Shown piece by piece: positions 21,600 to 32,722 of a DNA stretch of 64,000 nt (position 1 is its first letter; each line of letters starts with the position of its first letter). Source of the stretch: Macrosoma leucophasiata (lineage: Eukaryota > Arthropoda > Insecta > Lepidoptera > Hedylidae). The position numbers and the translations under genes were made by a program. Below the pieces are notes generated by a model. It worked only from the letters and a program-made list of their open reading frames with translations. It was not told the DNA's origin and searched no databases. The stretch lies in assembly GCA_036365455.1 (NCBI GenBank), contig JAWQUS010000027.1, forward strand, positions 10,868,001 through 10,932,000. The letters are read 5' to 3'.

Positions 21600-21770
21600 T
21601 TTTCGTAATTAAAAAAATTGTTTGTGGCTCTCGAGTAGCGATTGCGTGCCGGAAGACCAAGCGTGGGCAGGCTCAACACGAGGTGGACCACCGTCGAGAG
21701 AACCTGGGTGTTGCTGCGACAGGGTGACATCCTTATATATCGAAATCGATCCTAAAAGAATCGAATCAAA
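21600..21770 (+). pseudogene. Probable LINE C-terminal remnant joined to the family G tail
   Basis: One frame reads RAGRPSVGRLNTRWTTVERT, resembling the GRP...RW motif near the C-terminus of RTE-type reverse transcriptases. It is followed by CGACAGGGTGACATCC and TATCGAAATCGAT, the same tail as the tandem units. This suggests family G units are truncated LINE 3' ends, but the similarity is short. Confidence 0.4.
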
Positions 21771-22877
21771 ATGATATACTTAATTTTACAGTTGTAATAT
21801 TACATCTGTAATCAAATTACTCTAAAATTTGCTTGGATAGAGGCAGGGTAATATTTACTAGTAGTGGGCTAGTAGTAGTATCATCAAGAAGGGGCTAAAT
21901 CTATACTCGTCTCACAATTCTCGGAAGGTCGGATATGGATCCGGCTCCGGCACTTGCCGCCAAAAAGACCAACTTGATAAAATATAGCTACCTATTACTA
22001 TTCTGAGTTATTTATTTCAACAATAATTTTATATCTTACATTCGTTTCAACTGTGGACAAAAACGTTTTTATTAAATAAAATACAATCAAATCATTCCAA
22101 ATTAAGTTTGAACCACAATTAATTAGCCCTATTGGTTGGTTAATAGATCAGTTATTGATGAAGGCCAAGCAAAAACGCGCATCCGATTTAATGGGTGGAT
22201 AAAATATATTCAATAATATTAATTCATGTTTGTGTCCTCCTCCTTGTATACAAAAAATATCTATTCATTCTTAGGTTCCTTTTTTACACCTCTCTTAAAC
22301 TTTACTCATTTTTTTTTTTCAGATATATGAATAGTAAAAGCATACGCCTGTTTTGAAGAGTTGTCATACCAATATAATTCACAGTTAAAAGCCAACAAAA
22401 CCGCTTATAAACGACTGGCTGCAAAGAAACATTAAGCACAGCTACCCAATCCGTTTAACAAGCTTCGTGAAGAAAAATAACTGCGCGCCATTACTCGGTT
22501 TATATCGACATCGATAAACCGTGAAAGCTCCACTCAGATTCAGTAGTATCTAGAGAGGCGAGCTACAATAAAATGTACCGAGCTAGCTACAAGCCTGAGC
22601 AGTTACTGTACCCACCCTGTCCCCACCGCCCGACATATGCGCAGTTTAACCCACACACGGCTACAGAGGGGCCACCTGCTAGTCCACACATCCGCAGTAG
22701 TGGTAGGCGTGTGCATCTGTCAAACCATCGATAGATGCGCTAATAACATCCGTCGATGCCAATTTGGTTATTAATTGATTGACGTCGAAATTTCAACATA
22801 TATGTTAATGTTTGTCACGCACTGTTAACTGTGTAAATCAGACGAGTGTTTTAGGTTATTTCGAGGGTTGGAGGAAA
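21771..22877. other. Unassigned stretch
   Basis: Mostly AT rich; 22550-22740 is GC richer. ATCGACATCGATAAACCG at about 22504 and CCATCGATAGATG at about 22726 repeat the ATCGAT theme. No gene supported. Confidence 0.4.
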
Positions 22878-23089
22878 TCCCTACTTCCCTACTTATATAA
22901 TATTATACATGCGAAAGTAACTCTGTCCGTCTGTCTGTCTGTCTGTCTGTTACCTTTTCACGTCCAAACGACTGAACGGATTTTAATGAAATTTGGTACA
23001 GAGATAGAGCTGGCTTTGAGAAAGAACATAGGCTACTTAGTTATTTATAAAACGATATCCACGCGGGCGAAGCCGCGGGCAACAGCCAG
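22878..23089 (+). mobile_element. Non-autonomous Helitron-like element
   Basis: Begins TCCCTACTTCCCTACTTATA, has a CCGTCTGTCTGTCTG run and CGACTGAACGGATTTTAATG, and ends GCGGGCGAAGCCGCGGGC, AACAGCCAG, T. The terminal hairpin and final CTAG-like motif (here CCAG) before T fit a Helitron 3' end. Same family as 58008-58350 and, reversed, 37328-37571. The exact 5' base is uncertain. Confidence 0.7.
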
Positions 23090-23231
23090 TATACTATACT
23101 CATACATACAAAGCATCGACAATAAAATCCATTAAGTACATCCATTCATCTTTTTTTTCTGAAATTATAACTTAATTCTGTTATTCCCCGGGAGGGTCGG
23201 CAGGGGTAAAAAGAAAGTAGCTCATGTAATA

Positions 23232-24458
23232 GGTTGGGGAAAAAGTCTTTTCGCATTATAGTATGTATGAACTTGTAATAAAATCTCTTTGGCTGTAGTA
23301 TTTGTATCTGGCTGGTTTTGGTATCATCGAAAGTTAAAATTTTAAAGAACATAATCCCAAATTCAAATTAGGCAAATGTGTGATTTTCATTTGTTTTTCG
23401 TACAGTCAAGATGAGTGAATCTAATGACGAACTTCGATACATTTTAAAATTTTACTACAAAAAAGGTAAAAATGCAAAGCAAGCCGCGAAAAAATTGCGA
23501 TGTTTATGGACCTAGTGCAGTGTCTGTGAGAGTAGCACAAATTTGGTTTAAGCGTTTTCAATCCGGAAATTTTGATGTCAAAGATGCACCTCGCACTGGT
23601 CACCCTATTACGGATAAAATGGATGCCATTTTTGGAAAAGTGGAGCAAGATCGACATATCAGTAGTTACGACGTAGTTGAAGAACTGAGAATTGATCACA
23701 AAACAGTTTTGGCGCATTTGAAAAAAGCTGGGTACAAAAAAAGGTCGATATTTGGGTACCTTACGAGCTCACTGAAAGAAACCTAATGAACCGTGTACTC
23801 ATTTGTGATTCTTTATTACGACGTAATGAAACCGAATCATTTTTGAAGAAGCTGATAACTGGTGATGAAATGTGGATCACGTACGACAAGAACGTGCGAA
23901 AAAGGTCGTGGTCAAAGGCCGGTCAGGCTTCACAGACTGTGGCGAAACCCGGGTTAACTCGCAATAAGGTGATGTTGTGTGTGTGGTGGGATTGGAAGGG
24001 CATTATTCATTATGAGCTATTACCACCAGGCAGAACTATCGATTCTGAACTCTACTGCGAACAACTGATGAGATTAAAGCAAGAAGTTGAGAGAAAGCGG
24101 ACGGAATTGATCAACAGAAGGGGTGTGGTGTTTCATCATGATAACGATGCAAAAATTAAGAGAGTTTGGCTGGGAGGTGTTAATGCATCCGCCGTATAGT
24201 CCTGACCTTGCACCTTCAGATTTCCACCTGTTTCGGTCTCTTCAGAATTCTTTATGCAATGTTAGGTTAACATCACGAGAGGACTGCCAAATCCACTTTT
24301 CGCGGTATTTTGATGAGAAGTCCCAAATTTTTTATAGCAATGGGATCATGGCTACAAGATACAAGATGGCAAAAGGTTATCGAACAAAATGGTGCATACA
24401 TACTTTAGTTAAATTTAAATAAACTATATTAAAAAATGTTTTGAATTATCTTAAAAAA
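23232..24458 (+). mobile_element. Mariner transposon copy 2, 3' end missing
   Basis: The 5' terminal repeat GGTTGGGGAAAAAGTC follows TA (23230-23231). The sequence matches copies 1 and 3 until TTATCTTAAAAAA near 24458, then departs. The 3' terminal repeat and its TA are absent, so this copy cannot be excised as a normal element. Confidence 0.93.
23411..24408 (+). pseudogene. Mariner transposase, copy 2, inactivated
   Basis: ATG at 23411 opens MSESNDELRYILKFYYKK. Two bases are lost in the A run near 23495, another is lost near 23741 (KKR instead of KKKLD), and about 26 bp are missing just after the second catalytic Asp (HHDN, near 24147), removing most of the segment before the third Asp. This copy keeps Trp in TGDEMWITYD, where the other two have Ser. 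The mature stop position is TAG at 24406-24408. Confidence 0.9.
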
Positions 24459-24567
24459 GGGTAGTCAATTGATATTAATTTGGCACATTTCCAAGCTTAT
24501 CCTTAGTACTTCGTATTTCCCAATTGGAAAACCCGGTATTCAAAACACAGAAGTTCAAGTATAACGG

Positions 24568-24825
24568 TATTTTACTGGTGGTAGAGCTCCAGTGACGGAG
24601 CTCGCGTGCGTAGGCACCACCGCATTACCTAATCATCCATGTTCCGGTCAGGTGGTAATATACGGCCCTGTAATTTCCGGCACAGAGGCACAACACCTTA
24701 GGCCTCAGGAGTGGTATCGCATCTGCATTTTGACCTTGGTCTTTGTGTGGGTGTCTATAGGCTGCAGTCATCACTGAACATCAATGTGAAGTGCATGCTT
24801 GTTTGCCACTTCAATTACGTAAAAC
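24568..24825 (+). repeat. Repeat family A, internally shortened
   Basis: Family A from TTTTACTGGTGGTAGAGCTC to CACTTCAATTACGTAAAACA, lacking the ~40 bp that normally carries TACTTGCCGC-AAATGGTAG. Confidence 0.88.
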
Positions 24826-25489
24826 AAAATAACGGGCTACCACTTTACTATAAAAGATTAAATCTAAAACATTGTAAAATAGATATATTAAAGAGAAAAT
24901 ACATCTATTACAAGGTTATTTAAACTGTGTTATTATTAAAACGTAAAACTATTTAGTGGTTTTCCATTTATTATGTCACGTTTTTTTTATATATATATAT
25001 ATCGAATTTTATTATTTACTCAATATAACATTAAAAAGGATTTTTTTTATGTCACTAACAAAAGCACACATTTTACTTCATTTACAGCATCTTTTTAAGC
25101 AACAAACAAAAAACGATCTATAATTACAAATTAACGAAATGTCATTAAATATTTGGGATTTTTGTACATCAGTTTACATGTGTTTCAGATGAGCCCGTAC
25201 AATTTTAATGTATAACTAAGGTCGCAACCTGGCTCTCCCTGAACCTTCGTGAAGGTCAGTTCAAACTGCAAAAAAATAACCTCATATATCTTCTCGCCCC
25301 TTCAGCTATTCATACACCTACAGTTGTTGGAAAACTTGAATAGATTTAAATAATCACCCATTTTAAGGCTCTTATAGTTTTCTTATTTTAAACAAAAATG
25401 CTCGTGGTCAGCACTGACTTGCAGCAGATTGTGTTTTGTTTTTTTTTGGTTTTCATAATGTGGGAATCAATTACACAACAAAAGAATAC
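24826..25489. other. Unassigned stretch with a (TA)n run
   Basis: T run then (TA)7-8 at about 24981-25003. The rest is AT rich with no gene. Confidence 0.5.
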
Positions 25490-25621
25490 TATAGCCTATA
25501 AATATCTACACAAAAACAGAGATTTCAATACAGATACGGCAACTATGGGGTTGTAACACTACCATCCATTTAGCCGCAAATAGCTTAGGTAATGCGGTGG
25601 TAATGACGCCCTACATCACTG
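25490..25621 (-). repeat. Repeat family A, degenerate, reverse
   Basis: Recognisable by AGCCTATAAATATCTACACA, CTACCATCCATTTAGCCGCAA and TAGGTAATGCGGTGGTAATG in family order, with the centre lost. Confidence 0.65.
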
Positions 25622-25690
25622 GATCATCATAATTGCTACGTATTTATAGCTATTAAAAATTCTATGTATCTTTAATACACAATAATGTTT

Positions 25691-26111
25691 TATTTTTAAA
25701 GAAAAATGGAAAGAAAAATTTGACTTCAGGCGAGACTCGAACTCGCGGCCTACTGGGAATCTAGTCCAGCCGCTCTTCCAATTGAGCTACTGAAGTCCTG
25801 CCCTATTTGTCAAATCTTTCCTTCACATCTATTGCATTGCTTTATGGTAGCAGCAGCGCCATCTATTGCCAACTATGCTAGTTAGGCAACCGATATAATA
25901 GACTTTTCAGTTTATTGAATATCGTAAAGAAGTCGCTTTTACCCTTAATAATTGTTTTTTATATTATTTCGCATTAACACATGCTTGTGAAATATATTTT
26001 ATTTTTAAAGAAAAAGTTCGAGTCTCGCCTGAAGTCAAATTTTTCTTTCCATTTTTCTTTAAAAATAAAATATATTTCACAAGCATGTGTTAATGCGAAA
26101 TAATATAAAAA
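25691..26111 (-). repeat. Composite tRNA-like repeat T with inverted duplication
   Basis: The 421-bp insert is flanked by the exact 14-bp direct repeat ACACAATAATGTTT (25677-25690 and 26112-26125), which reads as one target duplication. It contains the tRNA-like unit, its 3' flank, then a second antisense stretch that mirrors the flank and part of the tRNA 3' end. One insertion event with internal strand switching is the simplest explanation. Confidence 0.8.
25722..25797 (-). tRNA. tRNA-like Pol III unit inside repeat T, copy 2
   Basis: Identical in sequence to the unit at 12881-12956: same stems, box A TAGCTCAATTGG, 9-base anticodon loop, and a TTTTT stop just downstream on the minus strand. 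Identity of the core beside diverged flanks suggests a recent common source. Confidence 0.5.
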
Positions 26112-26113
26112 AC
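25954..26113. repeat. Perfect 62-bp inverted repeat, 36-bp spacer
   Basis: 25954-26015 and 26052-26113 are exact reverse complements (arm centre GCATTAACACATGCTTGTG). The spacer holds GTTCGAGTCTCGCCTGAAG, the tRNA-like 3' part. Perfect arms imply a recent origin. Confidence 0.92.
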
Positions 26114-26125
26114 ACAATAATGTTT

Positions 26126-26666
26126 CTGTTGAAAAGGTGTTAATTTAATAATTAGTAGGCCTGATAAATATAATTATAATATAATATACATTTCAGTACA
26201 TCTAACCAAAGCAGTAGTTTTCAGTAAAGCCACCAGAGTGTATTAGTGTGTAGTAATGTTGGTAAGAGGTCGCGTTCTCGGCGTCTCAGCTCTTATACTA
26301 CACCCACCGCCCACCAGACACTACATGAAGCCATGAAAGAAAAACTAGTATGCGGTATACGCGTACATAGAATTAATTTACTAACTTATTTAGTTAAGGA
26401 TGCTTAACTTATTACCTGAGTTGGCATATTTTTATAAATAATATTCCCGTCCCGTAATTTAACCATAAAACTGCAACGTAAGAACAATATTTTCGAAATT
26501 GATGCTCACTTTTTCGGTAGTCAAGCGCTAGTTTGTGATGCTGAACTTATCTAATAAAAAATCTTTGAATGATATCGTAGCTCTACTATGTTAAACAGAA
26601 AATTAATAAACAAACAGGCGGCCTGTGGCCTGCTGGTGCATTGTTAGTGAGGCTGTTTGTATGAAT
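26126..26666. other. Unassigned stretch
   Basis: AT rich, with no gene and no repeat shared in this window. Confidence 0.45.
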
Positions 26667-26886
26667 AAAAATAAATACGCTCACACTCACAGCCCCACAC
26701 TAGATACAAGACACAGGTGATGAATGAAACCTGTGTCGTAGATGCCGTTGTTCACACACAACACATACACAGACACCCAAACCCGAAAGAAATATCAGTA
26801 GGCCATACAAACATTTGTCTCGGTACAAGGATCGAACCCTTGAGCCTCGTTTTAAACGGTTACTCGCCGCTGGATCAGTTGACCCA
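26667..26886 (-). repeat. SINE family C, diverged, reverse
   Basis: The reverse strand shows the degraded head (CAACTGATCCAGCGGCGAG), box B region GGTTCGATCCT, and body. A short duplication places ACACAGGT/ACCTGTGT-like sequence twice near 26711-26737. Confidence 0.75.
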
Positions 26887-27302
26887 GCGGCTCGTTGAAT
26901 TATAGCATAAGAACCCCAAATACTAAGAAAACTTTAAAAGCTACCGTCAGTCATTTCCATTTTTAAAATAAATTCGCACATCCATGTTGCCTTAGTCTGA
27001 AAGTGGTCAATTCAAGGAGAAATTACAATATAACAGCAGATGTGAACAGCCTCCAATGTGTCTGTAAGTAAAAAATACGATGGAATAGATTCTAGAGATA
27101 GAGATAGAGAATATTTTGTAATTAAAAATGTTTTTTTATAATTTGTGTATGTTAATTGACAGTGTATTTCAATGGACATACTTATAGTAAGAAACATGTT
27201 AAAATCAATTGAAATATAGGTATCCCCTAACCATTTTTATTTTAAGTATCTAAAAAAATAAAAACAAAGAGGTTCTCGTTTTATCAAAGTATTATAAGGT
27301 TT
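26887..27302. other. Unassigned stretch
   Basis: Contains a short GATAGAGATAGAGA run near 27096. No gene seen. Confidence 0.45.
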
Positions 27303-27363
27303 AGGCCCTGTAATTTCCGGCACAGAGGCATAATACCTTAGGCCTCAGGAGTGGTAACGCATC
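27303..27363 (+). repeat. Repeat family A, central fragment
   Basis: 61 bp matching GGCCCTGTAATTTCCGGCAC to GGAGTGGTAACGCATC almost exactly, with both sides missing. High identity but a very short length is unusual for this family here. Confidence 0.85.
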
Positions 27364-27424
27364 CTAACCTTAAAAAAACCTTTTTCTATATAAAAGGGTA
27401 TTATCCTTTAGATTAGGTGCTACT

Positions 27425-27590
27425 CTGTAAGCTCGGAGCTTGATAGTATGCCCGAAGATGTCAATAGGCTAACCACCTGTTACATGAGCCAAATCGTGAC
27501 CGGCGAGTCGTGGGCGTTTGCATGTATGCTTGAATCCATTAATTTTCCTCTACCTATCCCTTTAGGGAATGCATGTGTTAAGTGACATAT
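27425..27590 (+). repeat. SINE-like family E, 3' part
   Basis: GATGTCAATAGGCTAACCAC, CCGGCGAGTCGTGGGCGTTT, GCATGTATGCTTGAAT and CCTATCCCTTTAGGGAAT match the family E copy at 51325 in order. Confidence 0.7.
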
Positions 27591-27641
27591 GACACATAAT
27601 TATGTATATATATATTTATATATTTATGTGACATATATTTT

Positions 27642-27859
27642 GACGACCCGGTTAGTCCAGCGGTGTCAGAGGACCGTTTGATTCGAAGGGTCGCGGGTTC
27701 GATCCCCGCACCGGGACAAATATTTGTATTGCCTACAGATATTTATTTCGGGTCTGGGTGTTTGTGTATGTGTTGTATGTGTACAACGGCACCCACGACA
27801 CAGGTTTATACCTACTGTGGTGCTGTGAGTGTAAGCGTATTTTATTTAAAAAAAAAAAT
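27642..27859 (+). repeat. SINE family C, full length
   Basis: GACGACCCGGTTAGTCCAGC head, box B GGTTCGATCCC, the canonical body and a final run of As. A (TA)n-like stretch precedes it. Confidence 0.9.
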
Positions 27860-28356
27860 TACAAGATATAGTATTGAACATATTAAGTTTTCCTTTCAAC
27901 CTAGATGATCGATTCAAGTTTCGTGAAACTAAAGGTGAACAAAGCTAAAGTATTCAGAGAAAGGCCGCGGCCTTGGGAGAGAGGTTAGGGGAAGGGAAAT
28001 CATTGCAGAATCTCTTCCCGGAAAAATACCCCGAAAGCTCTCCCCCACCCCTCTGGTGGAGTCGGTTAATGATCACAACGCCTTCAATATTGCGGACGCT
28101 TGGTCTCATCATTATAATTTATTCACGGCCCAAAACCTAAGAAACTTTCATGTTTAACCTTCTTTATTTAAATTTAGTTAAGAATTATTTTTTATTTCTA
28201 TTTGTTGTGTTCAATAACGTTCAAAGTAAAATGACGTTTCACAAATAGACGCGAATATTATGCCATTTAAGACGGCGTAAATCTATAATCTATGATATGT
28301 ATAAAAAAGCCAAATCTGTTGTTAAAAAGATATGCTTTTTTATGTAATGATGTGGC
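27860..28356. other. Unassigned stretch
   Basis: 27966-28090 is locally GC rich (AAGGCCGCGGCCTTGGGAG, CTCTCCCCCACCCCTCTGG) and may be a repeat not otherwise present here. No gene seen. Confidence 0.4.
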
Positions 28357-28622
28357 AAACATGTATACTTACAGATCACATTGATGGTAAATGAATACCT
28401 AGTTGTAGTAGCCTATAAACATCTCAACAAATAAAAACCAACGATTTCAGTAGATGCGTTGCCACATCTGAGGTGAAAGTTGGTATACCCCTGTGCCAGA
28501 AATTACAGCCGTTCATATCCTCGTTCAACACTTTAATGCTGAACACTACTATTTAGCGGCAAGTAGATTAGGTAATCCGGTGGTGCTTACGTCCACGAGC
28601 ACAATCACTGAAGCTCTATAAG
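28357..28622 (-). repeat. Repeat family A, diverged, reverse
   Basis: Reads from GATGTGGCAAACATG through TGCGTTGCCAC, TGTGCCAGAAATTACAG and CTGAACACTACTATTTAGCG to CACTGAAGCTCTATA. Confidence 0.8.
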
Positions 28623-31600
28623 TGAAATAATACACTAAAGTTTTTGAAATATGCTATTCTAAGAACCTCCAAACAATTACCCGAAGTTTAACCTGGCCCT
28701 GTAGAACCACCTTATACCGATAACGTGTCTAAAAACGTCATTGCTTTAATACGTATGATTACTCGTTCGCTACTAAGAGGATCTCCATAAAAATAAGTAG
28801 AATATAAAATCTTATGCTGATATCACGACTTTCATGCGCATAAATTGTTGAAAGACCGTAATACGTAACCTGACGTTACGCAACCTTATAAATCGTGTTG
28901 ATAAGATCACTTCTTTCGTAAAGTGTCTCCATCTAACCGTTCGCTATCGCTTACACTCGTCTCAGTTTGCACTCAATAAGTACATTCCACGGTACGTTAA
29001 GTTAGTGGTATCAATAAATCAGTACCACACATACTCCGGTGGGAGGTTTTGCTCTAATAAAGGCTGTCTCAGTCTATAGGTAGCCGCTTTGTCTACAACG
29101 CCTCATCGGTCGAAACTTTCCTTTCCGCAGTCAAACTTAGATCAAGCTTGGAATCTTGGGACAATTTGCAGTTGTTGATCAAGTGTGACAGTTATCGTTT
29201 TGGTGTGACAATATATATTTTAAGTAGTTTAATTGAATTGTATATTACCAGTATCTTGTGTCATGTCACTTAAATAATTTATAACAAGTGCATAAATTAC
29301 ACATTTGACAATATAATCTACTTTGCTCAGACAATTAAAAAATTAGAAACAAAATTAAGCAAAAATTTATGATTTTTGGAGTTATCTTTTTTTAATTACA
29401 TAATTATTATTATCCATGTTTCCTAATTTCTTCAAAGAGCGACACATGAAGCGTTCACTTGCTCTGAAAATCTGCGACAGTACTATGACATTTTATTGCA
29501 ATTCATTTTAGAAACTGCCAAAATTTTGTTTCATTTGTTTAAGTGACACCGCGTATGAAGAAACGAGACAACACTAACTCTCTCGGGATCACGATATAAA
29601 TGGGTAGTCGAAATCCGAAAATCTGTAAACCTACCTTGAATAACTAAAAATGAAATTAAAATCCCCTTTCATTCAGTCCTTGCTTTTCAAAGCTAATGTT
29701 GAAAAACCTTCATTGGATCTGGTACCAATTAAAAATGACTCCTCTAATGATGACATAAAAGACCCTTGTGCCAATTGCTATTAAAAGTGAATGAAAGCAA
29801 AATGTTGTTTTTAACTGTATTAACACTAGCCAGAGATATAAACTTTTAGTTATTCGGTGGTTTTCAAGGGAAATGTTTTTAAAAATAGGTATATCATTTC
29901 AATTGTGACACCATTATGGCTACTTCACAAATTTTCGATAGAAGTGGCGGTCGATGTCATGGCAAAAATTAAGGAATGGATAATTTTATTTATTTACTTT
30001 TACACAGCGCCATCTTTTCAAACTTAATAGAGATTCTTATTTTCACAGTGTCTAAGTTATAAATTATTTCGTCCTCATAAACAATGCACGCTAACAAAAC
30101 AAGCAGGCGTCTTAATTAAAGTTGCTCTATATACTTACGTACTCATCTCACTTGTGGAAGTTAAGGAAAGGTTAAGGCACCCCGTCGGGTGATCCCGCCC
30201 ACCACCCCACATTCCCGAATTTTCCCAAAGTATCGCTTAATGCAAGTTTATTATCTTCCATCGTTGAACATTAATTAATACTTTTTTAGCCGTAACCCGC
30301 TCGATATGCCTTTGTTTCTTAGTTTGTTGTGCCGAATCGTTTTATCTACAAATAAATTAGAAGTAGGTATTTCGTGTTTGTTAAATAACATTATTTGCAA
30401 GCTGACAATACATACTACTCGTAATTATAAATAAAGTTTTGCTACAATATTCTAATAAAATTAAGAAAATGTAATAATCAAGTTAAACATTTTAATAGCT
30501 GTAAAATTAATCTAAAACAGCGTACGAAGTAACAAAAATAAAGTTATAAATATCATTTCAATTCAATAATAAAATTAAACATAACAATTGAACATTTACT
30601 TTTGAATTTAAATACTACAGGAGCACAAAAGCCATTGAGTTCGTATTAGACAAATAAATGATCATAAGATATAAGGTTATTTACATCTCACTGATCTCAA
30701 AACAATTTCGGCCGCATTAATTGAGATTAGAAGATAGAGCTGTTCTTTTATCATGTACGAGTAGTGTCAAGTCAATGTAGGTGTATTAATTTATCGGCTC
30801 AGTTAAATCATATATACGTTTTATTTGCTATGTAAGCGAAGCGACGCTAACATTTGTATACAATAATCAATTTATGCCTTTTGTTCTTTATATAAAAAGT
30901 AAAATATGTAATAAAAATCGAATTAATACGTATGTAACAACGTGGTTAATACCGAACTGCTTACGCATTAACTCGAAACGTTTTGTCAGAACATGCCGCA
31001 ACATCTAAAGCCTTGTGTTAATAGTCGCGAAGATAAACCAAACACAAGGCAAATAATCAAATTAATCGAAAGGCGGGCCGATATCAACATTATTAATTCA
31101 AAACGCGCAACCCACCCTCACCCCACCCTAACCCGCAATATCTTCGAAGGAGCCGTCTAAAAAGCAAGGTTACAAACTTCTAGATGTGACCAGATTGCCT
31201 GTATAATACGGGGTCTTTATTGTTTAATATCACTGATATACTTTTAATTATGCAGCTTATTTCTACGTTTATGATTTGTTTTCATAAACATGACGTATTT
31301 TAGGAAGGAGCCGATAAAATTGTACAAATGTGCGTACATTAGTGGTGGAAGACGATTACCTTTTATGACCTTAAATGTCTAATACACAACTAATGTAAAG
31401 AGAGACACGAGAATTCAGATTATCAGATATATATCAGATATTGGTATAATTATGCCAACTATCTTGACATACACATATTCCAAAGTAATTTACGTCTTAT
31501 TGGAACACAGTGCCTTGAATTAATATTTACTTTTCAATGAATTCAGATATAGACAAAGGGGAGTTAACGGAAAGGGCGATTGAGGCCGAACCTCGTGTCT

Positions 31601-31753
31601 CTTGACACGATCATAGCTCTACAGTTGTCAAACATTTTTTTTTAAAGCTAAATCACATTCATTAGTCTGCTTGTTACATGTATAAAGATGAATCAGCGTA
31701 TAGGTAAATGCTCTCAGATTTTCTATCACATGTCATATCTCTAGCGACAACTC
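28623..31753. other. Longest stretch without detected repeats
   Basis: About 3.1 kb of mostly single-copy-looking AT-rich DNA. No frame reaches 60 codons, and no splice-bounded coding block, RNA gene or duplicated sequence was seen. It may be intron or intergenic host DNA. Confidence 0.45.
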
Positions 31754-31756
31754 TAA

Positions 31757-31894
31757 GGGCGAGATTCACAGACCGCCCTACGACTTTACTTTCGAGCAAA
31801 GTACACTTCGAACTGTCAAAACCCATACATTTCTGACAGTTCTAAGCATACTTTGCTCAAAGTAAAGTCGTAGTGCAGTCTATGAATCTCGCAC
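31757..31894. mobile_element. 138-bp palindromic MITE, TAA duplication, copy 2
   Basis: Begins GGGCGAGATTCACAGACCGC; the other end mirrors it. TAA flanks at 31754-31756 and 31895-31897. Same length and nearly the same sequence as 19633-19770, including ACTTTACTTTCGAGCAAAGT and TTTCTGACAGTTC. Confidence 0.92.
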
Positions 31895-31897
31895 TAA

Positions 31898-32435
31898 GAG
31901 CGGTCGAAGAAGTCCTAAAGTGAGACACCTGATGCTCATTCCAACCGTGGAGCAGAGAGCAGACTTATCTCGGGGAAACTGCGGGAAAAATCATGATCAG
32001 GCTTTTTCTCACCCATCATTGTAAGATATAGGATTTGAATCCAACATGCTGACCCAGTCCCGGATTTTTATAGCTACACTAAAACTTGACTTAATAATTA
32101 ACGTACAGTTTAATAACCTAGACCAACACCGAGTCTTTCGTCTCATCACCAGAACTGATCACGTCTTTCAGTATTTAACCTAAACTATCGAGTTCTAGCA
32201 ACAGCCTGTGAGTGATTTACAGCTTATTGGAGTATTGGGTAATACTGTAATACCTAATATATTTACTGAACATGATGTATCCATCCATAAATATTATCAA
32301 AGAGACCTATCTCTGTGTGTGAATATAATAGCTAGATATACATAGCTCAATTAAACTCTTACTAAGGATATCTGTTGTTTGTTATTAAAAGAACCCTCTG
32401 CTTTAAATCGATTTAATGAACATCTTATTACGGAT
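31898..32435. other. Unassigned stretch
   Basis: No gene or shared repeat seen. Confidence 0.45.
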
Positions 32436-32722
32436 TTTTACTGGTGGTAGAGCTCCAGTGACAGAGCTCGCGGGCGTAGGCACCACCGCATTTCCTAACA
32501 TACTTGCTGCTAAATGGTAGTTTTCAGCATTATCGTGTTCCGGTCAGGTGGTAATTTATGGACCTGTAATATCCGGCTCAGAGGCCTAACACCTTAGGCC
32601 TCAGAAGTGGTAACGCATCTGCATTTTGACCTTGGTCTCTGTGTGGGTGTCTATAGTCTGCAGTCATCATTTAACATCAATGTGAACTGCATGCTTGTTT
32701 GCCACTTCAATTACATCATAAA
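32436..32722 (+). repeat. Repeat family A, full length
   Basis: Complete copy from TTTTACTGGTGGTAGAGCTC to CACTTCAATTACATCATAAA, with scattered substitutions. Confidence 0.9.
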
